Assembly: GCA_023548195.1 (NCBI GenBank)
Contig: JAJHZJ010000014.1
Coordinates: forward strand, 13,368,718 to 13,432,717
Direction of reading: 5' to 3'
Source: Bettongia penicillata ogilbyi
Taxonomy: Eukaryota; Chordata; Mammalia; Diprotodontia; Potoroidae
DNA: 64,000 nucleotides
Part shown: positions 36,235 to 47,440 of the stretch, piece after piece
Numbering within the stretch: the first letter of the stretch is position 1
Layout of the letters: every line of letters starts with the position of its first letter
Program-made: the position numbers and the translations under genes
The notes under the pieces: generated by a model
Seen by the model: the letters and a program-made list of their open reading frames with translations, nothing else
Told to the model about the DNA's origin: nothing
The model's database searches: none

Positions 36235-37720
36235 CTCTAAAGAAGATGATTCTTAACCTAAAGGAGCTCAGATTCTAACTGGGAAGCTAGGACATGCCAA
36301 CATGAGATAACTAAAGAACTCTGAAAGAGCAGTATATGAAAAAAAAGCATGTTATAGTCATACTGAACAACAGAATTTATCAAATAAGTCTTTCTCCAAG
36401 GAATAAAATATCTGTTCAACTCACCTACATCCCCGAACCTATTTCCTAATCTGTAAAATGGGAACACACACACTTATACTACCTATTTCAAAAAGTCCTT
36501 ATAAAGAAAGTAATGTATATGTGATAAGATACTATATAAAGGCAAACTATTGTCATTATTATTTGCCTAAGAGTTACACTGTGAGAGAAAAAACCTTTTT
36601 TAAGCTAGTTTACCACCATAGTTACTAAGCTTTACAGCAGTTATCAACAAAACCTCATTATCACCTTCTCATCCTCATCTAGAGAACATTCCAAATCTTC
36701 CTTTAGAGTCCTTAATGACTCATGTTCTCCCAAAGGCCTTCATTGGGTAACTCCTCATATCAACATATTATATCTGATTATGTGATAAAGATGTTGGAAG
36801 ATCAGCAAGAGTCAAATTATATTATGTGAGAAAGACAAAAAATTCTGAAATGTCAGTGGCAGAGCTAGCAAAAGATTAATAACCACAATGGCAAAAGTGT
36901 AGGAACAATAAGTCACTCAATTAGACAGGAGGGGTGAGAGAGTTTAATAACAGAGATATCTGTAATAACAAATCTAGTTAAGCTAGGAGAGTTAATTGTG
37001 CAACGTCTGTACCCTAATATCAGACCTGGAAATCTAGTTAGATTATAACTATCATATTCTAATATATAAAGAAATCACGAAAAGAGCCATGTAAATTTTA
37101 GAGACAAGATACAACTAATTCGGACAAAGAAACTCACCTTACACTAATGAGAGACAAGCATAACATAATCAGAGTTATTAGGTGTGTCTAAAAGCAGAGG
37201 AAAAGATTCTTCAAACTTTAACAGCCAAAGGAACTTAATTCCAATTTAAATATTTATTTAGTACCTACTACGTATCAGACACTGAGAATAAAAAAAAAAA
37301 TAAGAAATATGCACAAATAGCTGCAATGTAATTTATAGCAGAGGGAAGTCCAAAAATGATTTTTAAAAAATATGTGGCATCAAAAAGCAAAGGAAATAAG
37401 TTTTACATCAAATTAGGATGGATCCCAATTAATGGACTCTTACTTTATTTGACATGCTTGAATAGAGTTTTCCACATGACAAGTTACTTTGAAATAGTAC
37501 AACTATTTTGAAGAAAAAAAGGCAAGTATTTTTCTTAAATATTTAAAAATAATTCCAAAAATCATATCCTTATCTGACTTGTTTTAAGATGCTGTTCAAA
37601 GTCACTTTTTCAGACCTCCATCAAAAATCTGAACAGAGTGAGATAAGAAAAGAACCTTGAAACCCATCACCACTTACATTTCTCAGAGTGTCCTGGTCTA
37701 AGTAAGAATAATGTTTTCCA
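36235..37720. other. Intron 2 sequence with repeat R and MIR-like fragments
   Basis: 36245-36300 continues repeat family R. 36430-36560 is MIR-like ('CTAATCTGTAAAATGGGAAC', 'CTATATAAAGGCAAACTATT'). 37247-37325 is another R fragment ('TAGTACCTACTACGTATCAG'). No exon or RNA gene was recognised in the rest. Confidence 0.45.
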
Positions 37721-38388
37721 GGGAGAAGCCAACATGGCGGAGTAGAAAGACTCACTGTATGCTAGCTCTGAACCCACAGCCCATAAATTTCCTGTAAAAA
37801 AAAAAGTCCCCACAAATTGCGGAGCAGTAGAACCTGCACAGAAACACAATGGAAGAGATTTCCGTTCCAGAGAGCCCTGGAAAGCCATCCTCAGGGGTCC
37901 ATCGTGCACCAGACAGCGGAGCCCACCCCTGTGCTGCCCTGGCCGCATGGCCCCAGAGGAGCAGATCCGAGCAGGCTTCAGGGATGGAATCTCCGGCGGC
38001 CGCGAAGGTCCCTCCACCCACAGGTGCTACAGGTCAGTGAGAGAGACGTCTGGGCTGGCCGAGAGGGGAGCAGGGTGTCTCCATAACTCGGGCCCCCTTG
38101 GGAGGCAGTGGCAGCAGCAGAGGTGGCCCAGGACTCCCCAAGCAGGCAGGAGCTCAGGGCTATTACCAAAGGTCTTCACATAAAGCCCCTGAGGGAACTG
38201 ATCCTGGGAGGCGGCCCTGCCCCCACCCGAGCACCAGAACTTAAGCTCACATTGAATAGCAGCTGCTCCCACCACAGAAAGCCCTGAGGCTGGGAAGCAG
38301 CATTTGAATCTCAGACCCAAAGCACTAGCTGGGTGGATCTAGGCGGGGGTGGAGAGGAATCTCAGAAGTCAAATAACTGGCTGGGAAA

Positions 38389-39465
38389 ATGCCCAGAAAA
38401 GGGAAGAAAAATAAGACCATAGAAAGCTACTTTCTTGGGGAACAGATGTTTCTTCCTCCTTTCATTTCTGATGAGGAAGTACAATGTTTGCCATCAGGGA
38501 AAGACGTGGAGGTCAGGGCCTCTCTATCTCAGACATCCCAGGTGGATGTCCAGTGGGCTCAGGACATGGAAGAGCTCAAAAAGGATTTTGAAAATCAAGT
38601 TAAACAGGTGGAGGAAAAACTGGGAAGAGAAATGAGAGAGATGCAAGAAAAGCATGAAAAATGGGTCAATACCTTGGTAAAGGAGACCCAAAAAATGCTG
38701 AAGAAAGTAACACCTTGAAAAATAGGCTCACTCAATTGGCAAAAGAGGTTCAAAAAGCCAATGAGGAGAAGAACACTTTCAAAAGCAGAATTAGCCAAAT
38801 GGAAAAAGAGGTTCAAAAGATCACTGAAGTAAATAGTTCTCTCAAAATTGGAATGGAACAGATGGAGGCTAATGACTTTCTGAGAAACCAAGAAATCACC
38901 AAACAAAACCAAAAGAATGAAAAAATGGAAGACAATGTGAAATATCTCATGGGAAAAACAACTAACCTGGAAAATAGATCCAGGAGAGACAATTTAAAAA
39001 TTATGGGACTACCTGAAAGTCACAATCAAAAAAAGAGCCTAGACAACATCTTTCATGAAATTATCAAGGAAAACTGCCCTGAGATTCTAGAACCAGAGGG
39101 CAAAATAAGAATTGAAGGAATCACTGCCTGAAAGAGATCCAAAAAGAGAAACTCCTAGGAATGTTGTGGCCAAATTCCAGAATTCCCAGGTCAAGGAGAA
39201 AATATTGCAAGCAGCTAGAAAGAAACAATTCCAGTATTGTGGAAATACAATCAGGATAACACAAGATGTAGCAGCTTCTACATTAAGGGATCGAAGGGTG
39301 TGGAATAGGATATTCCAGAAGTCAAAGGAACTAGGACTCAAACCAAGAATCACCTACCCAGCAAAACTGAGTATAATACTTCAAGGAAAAATATGGTCTT
39401 TCAATGAAACAGAGGACTTTCAAGCATTCTTGATGAAAAGACCCAGAGCTGAAAAGAAAATTTGA
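38389..39465 (+). pseudogene. L1 ORF1-type coding region with two frameshifts
   Basis: It starts MPRKGKKNKTIESYFLGEQM. The coiled-coil part (QVKQVEEKLGREMREMQEKH) shifts frame near 38695 and continues 'NTLKNRLTQLAKEVQKANEE'. The RRM-like part includes NLENRSRRDNLKIMGLPE. A second shift near 39125 restores the first frame for the C-terminal domain (VAKFQNSQVKEKILQAARKK, KPRITYPAKLSI), ending at 39465. All three domains of an L1 ORF1 protein, about 355 residues, are present. Two indels inactivate it, and the few changes otherwise suggest moderate age. Confidence 0.88.
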
Positions 39466-39615
39466 TTTTCAAACACAAGAATGAGAAGAAGCATGAAAAA
39501 GTAAACAGCAAAGAGAAATCATAAGGGACTTACCAAAGGTGAACTGTTTACATTCCTACATGGAAAGACAATATTTGTAACTCTTAAACTTTTCAGTATC
39601 TGGGTAGTTGGTGGG

Positions 39616-39672
39616 ACCACACACACACACATACACACACACACACACATGTACACACGTGCGTGCACACAC
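39616..39672 (+). repeat. (CA)n microsatellite within the ORF1-only element
   Basis: CA dinucleotide array interrupted by AT and GT steps. The same position in sibling copies holds other simple repeats: a TATA-type array near 488-502, GATA/GACA at 17898, CA/TA at 27490 and TA at 54556. Confidence 0.85.
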
Positions 39673-40538
39673 ATACAGAGACAGGGAGCAAGTGAATTGA
39701 ATAGGATGGGACCATAAAGAAACTAAGGTAAACGGTGAGAGAGAAATGTAGTGGGAGGAAAGAGGGTGAAATGGAGTGGGGTAAATTATCTCTCATTCAG
39801 GAGGCAAGCAGGAGACTTTTTAGTGGAGGGAAAAAGAGGAGAGCTGAGAAAAAAACATGAAGTTTACCCTCATCACATTTGACTAAAGGAAGCAATAAAA
39901 TGCACACTCATTTTGGTATGAAAACCTATCTTACAATACAGGAAAGTGGGGGAGAAGGAGATAAGCAGGGTGGGGGGGATAATGGAAGGGAGGGCAATGG
40001 GAGGAGGGAGCAATTTGAAGTCAACACTCTTGGGGAGGGACAGGATCAAAGGCAGAATAGAAACAATGGGGGACAGGAGAGGATGGAGGGAAATAGAGTT
40101 AGTCTTACACAACACGACTATTATCAAAGTCATTTGCAAAACTACACAGATATGGCCTATATTGAATTGCCTGCCTTCCCAAAGGGAATGAGTGGGGAGG
40201 GAGGGATGGGGAGAATTTGGAACTTAAAGTTTTAGGAACATCTGTTTAGTATTGTTCTTGTTCCTAGGAAATAAGAAATACAGTTAATGGGGAATAGAAA
40301 GTCATCTGGCCCTACAGGACAAAAGAGAAGATAGGGACAAGAGAAGGGAGGGCTGATTGAAGGGAGGGCTGATAGAAAAGAGGGCAGATTGGTGATAGGG
40401 AAAATTAGAATGCTCGGTGTATTGGGGTGGAGGGAGGGTATAAATGGGGAGAAAATTTGGAACCCAAAATTTTGTGAAAGTGAATGTAAAAAGTTAAATA
40501 AATAAATTTAATTAAAAAAAAAAGAATAATGCTTTCCA

Positions 40539-41119
40539 CGAAAAATGAAACTATGTCTATAGCATCTAAGTAAAGTTCAGTACAACAGCTTTGGTGGAAA
40601 AAATTACCAAATTCTCTGTTTGGTCCATAATATTGCAATCATAGAAGATTTCAGTATTGTAGACAAAATACAGAAAATTCTAGTGACATAGGGGCCTGTT
40701 CCATTGATATAAATGATTTAATCATTTGCCAAGAACTTAGTTACCTGGATGTATATACCTGGAGAAAAAGTTTTGCCATAGTTGCTTGCTGGTTGTTCCT
40801 TGAGAGTAAGACTCTCTTTTGCCAATTCTTTATATCCCCAACACTTAGCAGAGCACCTGATGTGGCAGGTACTCAATAAATATTTGTTGACTGATCCAGT
40901 CAAGGAATGGTTAAGCATTTATAGTACAGTATAGCATTGATGGGGGCAGGGGCAAGGATATGAAGTAAAGAATAATCTAGAGAGAGGAAGATAAATGAAT
41001 ATGGGTGCCCTTCACTTTTATGTCAAAAAGAGATCTTAAAAAGTAGATTATAAACTCACTAGAAATAAAAGTTCTTAACCTGGGGTCAATGAATTTGTTT
41101 AAAAATATTTTTGGATATA
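40539..41119. other. Intron 2 sequence with L2 and MITE fragments
   Basis: 40795-40905 is an L2 3' end on the plus strand ('TTCCTTGAGAGTAAGACTCT', 'ACTTAGCAGAGCACCTGATG', 'ACTCAATAAATATTTGTTGA'). 41065-41115 is the left half of the small inverted-repeat element also seen at 2775 ('GTTCTTAACCTGGGGTCAAT'). Nothing else was recognised. Confidence 0.55.
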
Positions 41120-42945
41120 CTTAAAGAATCCCAGAGAATTAAGTGAAAAACTACTTGAAATAATAAACAATTTTGGCAAAGATGCAGGTTACAAAATAAA
41201 CCCACACAAATCACCTGCATTTCTATATATTAGTAACAAAACCCAACAGTAAGAGAGAAAAAGAGAAATCCCATTTAAAGCAAAGGCAGACACTATAAAA
41301 TATTTGGAAGTCTACCTGCCAAAACAAACCCAGGGACTATATGAACACAATTTAAAAACACTTTTCTCACAAATAAAGTCAGATCTAAGAAAGTGGAAAT
41401 ATACCAGTTGCTCATGGGTAGGCTGAGCCAATATAATAAAAATGACAATTCTACCTAAATTAATTTACTTATTTAGTGCCATACCAACCAAACTACCAGA
41501 TAATTATTTTCTAGAGACAGAAAAAATAATATCAAAATTCATCTGGAGGAACAAAAGGTCCAGAATATCAAGGGAACTAATGAAAAGAAATGCTAGGGAA
41601 GGTGGCCCAGTCCTATCAGATCTAAAATTTCATTATAAAGCAGCAATCATCAAAACCACTTGGTACTGGCTAAGAAATAGAGAGGTAGACCAGTAGAACA
41701 GATTAGGTACTCAAGACACAGTCTGAGTCATGAATATAGCAATCTACTCTTCGATAAACTCAAGGACCCCAGTTTCTGGGATAAGAACTCACTGTCTGAC
41801 AAAAATTGCTGGGAAAACTGGATAACCGTGTGGTGGAAACTGGGCATAGACCAATGCCTGACACCATACACAAGATATACAGATACATGATCTATGCATA
41901 AAGATTGATACTATAAATAAATTAGGGGAGGAAGGAATAGTGTATTTGTCAGATTTATGGAGACTGGAGAAATTTTTGACCAGACAAGAGATAGAGGACA
42001 TTGTGAAGTATAAAATGGATAATTCTGATTACATTAAATTGAAAAGTTTTTGCACAAACAAACCCAATGCAACCAAGATTAGGAGGGAAGCAGAAAACTG
42101 GGAAAGAATTTTCGCAACTAGAGTCTATGATAAAGACCTCATTTCTAAAATATATAGAGAACTGAGTCAAATGTACAAGAATACAAGTCATTCCCCAATT
42201 GATAAATGGTCAAAGGATATGAACAGGCAGTTTTCAGAGGAAGAAACTAAAGATATCTATAGTCATATGAAAAAATGCTCTAAATCACTATTGATTAGAG
42301 AGATGCAAATCAAAACCAACTCTGAGGTACCACATAACACCTTTCAGATTGACTAACATAACAAAACAGGAAGATGATAAATGTTGGAGAAGATGTGGGG
42401 GAGTTGGAACACTCATTGTTGGTGGAGGTGTGAGATGATCCAACCATTCTGGAGAAAAATTTGGAACTATGTCCCAAAGGGCTACAAAAATATGCATACA
42501 CTTTGACCCAGCAATATTGCTTCTAGGACTGTATCCCATAAAACTGGAGGGTCCCACATGTATAAAAATATTTATAGCAGCTCTCTTTTTGGTGGCAAAA
42601 ACTGGAAATCAAGGGGACGCTTATCAATTGGGGAATGGCTGAACAAGTTGCAGTATAAGAATATAATGGAATACTATTGTGCTATAAGAGGAAGACTTCA
42701 GAGAGGTCTGGAATGACTTATATCAACTGATGCTGAGTGAAAGGAGCAGAAGCAGGAAAACTTTGTACACAGCAACAACTACAGTGTGAGAAGAATTTTT
42801 CTGGTAGACTTAGTCCTTCATAGCAAGGCAAAGACCTAAAAAATTCCCAATGAACTCTTGAAGCAAAATGCCTTCCACATCCAGAGAAAGAACTATAGAA
42901 TTGGATCACAGAATGAAGCAGACCACTTTCTCTTATATTCTCATA
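41120..42945 (+). mobile_element. 5'-truncated L1 with C-terminal ORF2 and 3' UTR
   Basis: This is the least decayed L1 in the window. Frames at 41442-41693 and 41940-42353 read TILPKLIYLFSAIPTKLPDN, FIWRNKRSRI, YLSDLWRLEKFLTRQEIEDI and DKWSKDMNRQFSEEETKDIY, characteristic of the L1 ORF2 region downstream of the reverse transcriptase and of its C-terminal segment. The catalytic endonuclease and reverse-transcriptase cores are absent. The 3' end abuts an AT-rich simple repeat, and no target duplication is obvious. Confidence 0.85.
41140..42690 (+). pseudogene. L1 ORF2 C-terminal coding remnant
   Basis: Recognisable ORF2 sequence in at least two frames: from 'EIINNFGKDAGYKINP'-like codons near 41150, through KFIWRNKRSRISRELMKRN, to MQIKTNSEVPHN near 42320 and a zinc-knuckle-like region near 42390-42520. 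Stops at 41694 and 42354 and frame changes make it inactive. ORF2 encodes the L1 endonuclease/reverse transcriptase; only the part after the catalytic core is here. Confidence 0.75.
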
Positions 42946-43015
42946 TATTATATATATATATATATTCTCATATTATATTATATTCTCATATTCATATATA
43001 TACATATATATAGGG
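42940..43015. repeat. AT-rich simple repeat
   Basis: Alternating TA arrays with interspersed 'ATTCTCATATT' units, immediately after the L1 3' end. It probably expanded from the L1 tail or the target. Confidence 0.75.
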
Positions 43016-44270
43016 ACCACCATGTACCAGGCACTGTTTTAGCAACTGGGAGACACAAATATGACAGTAAGATAGTCCTTACCGTCAAGGAAATTAATTG
43101 TCCTGAGGGGATAGGATGTATTCAGATATAATGAAACTCAGGATACAGAATTATGAGGTTGGAGGAACTAACTAGAAAAAATTGGAAAGGAGGTGACACT
43201 GGAGTCAAGCCCTGAAGACAGCAAAGAGATCCAAAAGGCAGAGTTGAGGCAAGACAGCATTCAAGGTATAAAAAAGTATAAAGATATAAAGAATATTCAA
43301 GGGATAAAGGAATGATAACACAAAGAATGTGATGCATGAGAAATAGCCAACAAGCCCATTTGGATGAAGCATGGAAAATATGAAGGAAAGGACTTGTAAG
43401 GATTAGCTAGAGCTAGATTGTGCAGGGTTTTAAAAGCTAAACAACAGCACTATTTTTTATCTTAGAAGCAACAGAGTTACTTTAGCTTCTTGAGCATGAG
43501 AATGATATCACCTGTACTTTACAAAAGTCAATCTGACAGTTATTTGGAAGTTGAATTGATGAGGAAAACAACTGTAGGCAGGGAGAGCAATTAAGAGGCA
43601 ACTGCAAAAGTCCAGGCAAGAGGAATTATGGCCTAGATGAAGGCGGCTGTGACATGAGTGACAAAAAAGATAAGCAAAACATGCTAGGAAAGTGGAATCA
43701 GTGAGACATGGCAATAGACTGGACACAGAGATTGTGGTGCATGAGAATGAAGATATCTTCCAGATAGAGAACCTGGATGACTGAATGAAGGCCAATCCCT
43801 AAAGAAAAAAATGCAACACTAGAAAAAAAAAAAACCCTCAGTTCTATTTTGGATATGGTAAGTTTGAGATGTCTATGTGACATCCAGGTAGAAATATGCA
43901 GAAGGACGCTGGAGACATGAAACTGAAGCTCAAGAGGCTAATATGAAGTTTTGGAAGTTATCTGCATGGAGATGACAGTTGAATCCTTAGAAGATAATGA
44001 GATCACCAAGAAAGAAGGCATAGAGAGAGAAGAGAGTTCCCAGAAGAGAGCCTTGAAGACTGTTGGATGCTACAAAGGAGAGCAAGAATGATCATTGACA
44101 GGTAGGAGAATAACAGAGTGAAAAAAGTATGCAGATGTGGACTTTCTTTCAGCAAGGTTAGAGGATGGTTAATAAGGATAAAGATTAAGGAAAGTATAGG
44201 CAATGCTTAGGCAGGGACTGGGATGGAGAGAAAGCTCATGAGCCATCTACCAACTTTGATAAAAGAGGGG
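43016..44270 (+). repeat. Longest copy of unnamed repeat family R (about 1.25 kb)
   Basis: Begins 'CACCATGTACCAGGCACTGT', 'AGTCCTTACCGTCAAGGAAA', then 'GGTGACACTGGAGTCAAGCC', 'GATTGTGCAGGGTTTTAAAA', 'AAAAGTCCAGGCAAGAGGAA', 'GAGATGTCTATGTGACATCC' and 'GTTGGATGCTACAAAGGAG'. The same order recurs at 53930-54275 and 55485-56140. It has no long frame, LTR structure or terminal repeats that I can see. I cannot name the family. Confidence 0.65.
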
Positions 44271-44279
44271 AATCCCAGC

Positions 44280-46300
44280 CATGACAGCTGCCTTTACAGA
44301 GGTTGCCCAGCAACTATCCACACATACTTCCAACAAAAAACTGAAATTCACACAAGACTAAATAATGATCAAGAATCCAATGAGAAACTATAGTAAATGA
44401 CTTCGTAAAAGCCCAAGAATGGACGCAAACCCACAAAAGGACTCCTGTAAGGTCCAGGAAGCAACAGTAACCAATGTAAACATTGCCCCTCCAAGGTCCT
44501 GAGAAACCTGTCATAAAACTGCACAAGAGGCCCACTGAACCTCAAAGATTCAGGTAGATCTCACTTCTCAAAGACATTGTCACAGGAATGCAAGAGGAAG
44601 CAGGGTCAACCTCCCCAATACAAAGCACAGCACCAAGGCTATTACAAAGTACACAGGGACTAAAGCTGTAGAAATGAATAAAACAAAATCACAGGCAATT
44701 TTAAACAGTCCCCAAAAGAATGAGAGAATAATTCCTAAAGAACTATAAGCAGAGGTTCACAAATATTATAGGAAAACTCCCCAAAAACTGAAGCAAGTGA
44801 TAAAATATGGCTCTTAAGGGAAAAATTTGAAATTTAGAAGAGAAAGTGGTAAACCTTATTCAAGTAACAGGCTCCTAAAAACTAGAATAGAACCAACAGA
44901 AATCATTAACTCCAGAAAAAGCAAAAAACATTAAAACAGAATCAAAAGATTGAAAAAACACATTTTCAAAAAATGTAAAATTTGTTTTCAAAAATAAAAG
45001 ACTTGGAAAAAATTGTTAAGGAGACTCATTGGACTCCCTGAAAATCTTGATTTTTTTTTTAAAGATCAGACTTTATAATTCAAGAAATCTACCCAAGTCC
45101 ATTTGAACTGGAGGGAAAGTGAAGACAGAAAAAGATACAAAGAGAATCTACTGAAGGAAAGGAAAAGTTTCCAAATCCAGAGCCCTCACATCAAAGGAAA
45201 AAACAAAACAACCAACACTAAAAAAGCACTCAAAGAAGCAATTAAAAGTACTAAAGAACCACAGTAAAAGTCACATAATACCTGGAAGTTGCTAATATAA
45301 ACACAATATCCCAAAAGATAGAAAGTGTAGGTCTTACAACTAAGAACCACTTGCAAAGCTGAATACAATGCCACAGGGAAAGTAATGGACCTTTAATGGA
45401 CCAGAAAGGTGCTGCAAGATGATGCAGTTTTAACATTCAAAATATGAGAGGAGAAACAAGCATCCCTTCAGAATCTTAATGTCTTCAAAGGTATTAAAGG
45501 AGCTAAATAAGAGATCCTAGGGTAGATAGGTTCTTTTACAGGAGTTTTAAGAAGGGAAAGAGAAGAGAAGGTAAAAGATGGGATACACTAGTGCAAAGGT
45601 TTGGAAAGGAATAGAACTTGGTATTTTTTACATTGAGGTAAGTAAAAAAAAAACTATAAAAACATGTAAGGGGTAAGGAAAACAGGCATTATGAGATGAG
45701 ACTTACCCTTATCTGAACCAGACAAAAGAGTACTGAATACATACCAGTTTGAGGCAGAAATATATCAAATTCAATAGGGAACTAATTATACACGGACAGA
45801 CTGGGTGAGAAAGGGGGGAGAAGAAAAGCAGTATTGAAGATTTTAAGAGGAAAAATAACGGTGGGGCTGCAGAAAGCAAAGTACTAGAATCTAAGGGGGG
45901 TGCCTATCAATTGAGGAATGGCTGAAAAAAAAGTGTGGTACATGAATGTAATGGAATGTCACTAAAACAGTAAGACATATTCAAAGAAACAACTGCAGAG
46001 AATCCTGGGTGGCATAAATTACAAAGAACCAGGAGAACAATTTATTAAAGAAAAACAAACACGAAAGATCTGAGAATTCTGATAAAAGCAACGACCAACC
46101 AGGCCTCCAGAGGACCTATCCTGAAACTTCTTACTTCCTGAAAAAGATGTGAATGACTCAAAGTGCAGAAAGAGATATATTTCTGGACAAAGCCACTGGG
46201 AGGATTTGTTTTACTTGACTATGTTCATTTGTTAAAAGGTGTTTTTTTTCTTCTCTGATTTAAATAAGGAGTATAGTTGAGGGGAGAGAAGAGTTAACCA
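44280..46300 (+). mobile_element. Old ORF1-only L1-type element
   Basis: Sequence at 45030-45420 aligns by eye with ORF1 of the 37.7-kb element: 'GACTCCCTGAAAATC' with the L-P-E-S segment, 'AGGGAAAGTGAAGACAG', then 'CAACTAAGAACCACTTGCAA' for the PRITYPAK segment. At 45900 it passes directly to an ORF2-type 3' end ('GGTGCCTATCAATTGAGGAA', 'GGCTGAAAAAAAAGTGTGG'). Lacking the rest of ORF2, it fits the half-L1 class but belongs to an older subfamily without the purine-rich tail. Confidence 0.6.
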
Positions 46301-47129
46301 ATACTGACCCTCCTCCTAAAGTCCTACTGAAACATTTTTTAATAAGGGAATTTGAAGAGAGAGAATGGACAAACAGGGCAATTTTAAAAGTAAAACATGA
46401 AATCTGTTATACACTTCTTTTAAAAACAAGCAGTACAGAAGAGTCACGGTTTAATATACACTCATTTGTTTGTGTTCTTCAATGTATCCAGATATGCTTT
46501 TTTTTTTAGTTTTGTTCAAACTATATAACACACTATGCCTGAGGGCTTAATACTTATTAATCAACTTCTCTCGACAACTATAATTACACTTCCAAATCAG
46601 TATCCCCCATTCTGATCTCTCTTACCATCAGACCTGCATTCCTGTTTATCCCATCAAAACTTCAAAATGAGATCCAAAATTCAGATTTTCTCACTCATTT
46701 AGGGAAAAACTTTCTGTTTTGAGGATTTATATAAAAGTAATACTCCTTTTCACCAGGACTTCCAAGTTTGAAATATAATATTTAATAATATTTGAAATAT
46801 AATAGTTAACTCTTTTCTTTCCCACACTTCTATTGACATAATTACCAAGTTCCAGTGATTATATCAGTCAACAGACAACTATAACAGCCTCTTTCCGGGT
46901 ATCCAAAACTCAGTTCTCTATACTTTCTAATGGAGCTTTCATATTATTGGCAGTCTAATTTTTCCCTTTGCTTAAAGTAAAAATTTAGAATCTTAGTCTC
47001 TAGAGCAGAAAACTGTCTTAAGAGGCACCTATCTCCACTCTTCCCTCAAAGCCTGACTCAGAAACCAATTTGTCAAAGAAATCTTTCTGAAAAATGACTG
47101 TTTCATCAATATCAGATGGGGCTATGACA
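46301..47129 (+). mobile_element. L2-like remnant and unassigned sequence
   Basis: 46560-46920 carries an L2-like order ('TCTCTCTTACCATCAGACCT', 'GCATTCCTGTTTATCCCATC', 'TTCAAAATGAGATCC'), much diverged. The remainder is unassigned and no gene is seen. Confidence 0.4.
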
Positions 47130-47440
47130 AAACAGGAATAGTAATGCACTATTGGTGGAGCTATGAATTAGGAAAAAGCATTCTGGAAAGCAATTTGGAA
47201 TTATGCAAATAAAGTAACTAAAATGTTCATATTCTTTGACCCAGGAATTGTACTGGCATATACACAAGGTTCCTGATAGGATCCACATACACCAGAATGT
47301 TTATAGCAGTATTTTTGTATTAGCAAAGAACTGAAATAAGATTCCTATACACTGGAGAATAAAAAAACTGTTGATACATTAATATAATGGAATGACAATG
47401 CTTATAGAAACAAAAAGCCATGATAAGTAATAATTTTACT
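47130..47440 (+). mobile_element. L1-type ORF2 3'-end fragment
   Basis: 'GCACTATTGGTGGAGCTATG', 'TTTGACCCAGGAATTGTACT', 'ATGTTTATAGCAGTATTTTT' and 'ATATAATGGAATGACAATGC' follow the order of the L1 end at 42410-42680. Short and decayed. Confidence 0.65.

Larger units (their letters stand above)
37721..40522 (+). mobile_element. Full-length ORF1-only (half-L1 type) element with 16-bp target duplication
   Basis: It starts GGGAGAAGCCAACATGGCGG and has a GC-rich 5' UTR of about 670 bp with many CpGs. ORF1 (38389-39465) is followed by the long purine-rich tail, a (CA)n array at 39616-39672, and an end at GTTAAATAAATAAATTTAAT plus poly(A). Flanks are AGAATAATGTTTTCCA (37705-37720) and AGAATAATGCTTTCCA (40523-40538), 15 of 16 identical. 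Between these duplications there is no ORF2, so this 2.8-kb unit is the complete inserted element. It lies in PACS2 intron 2, antisense to the gene. ORF1-only L1 derivatives (HAL1) are known in mammals, and this fits that class. Confidence 0.9.

Noticed and set aside
37817..38183. Several overlapping 60-116-codon frames on both strands in a GC-rich patch
   Set aside because: They lie in the 5' UTR of the ORF1-only element. GC richness lengthens open frames on all strands, and none resembles a known protein.
39879..40235. 118-codon plus-strand frame rich in Gly/Glu/Arg
   Set aside because: It is the purine-rich tail of the element, where stop codons are rare. Sibling copies do not keep the frame, so there is no sign of coding selection.
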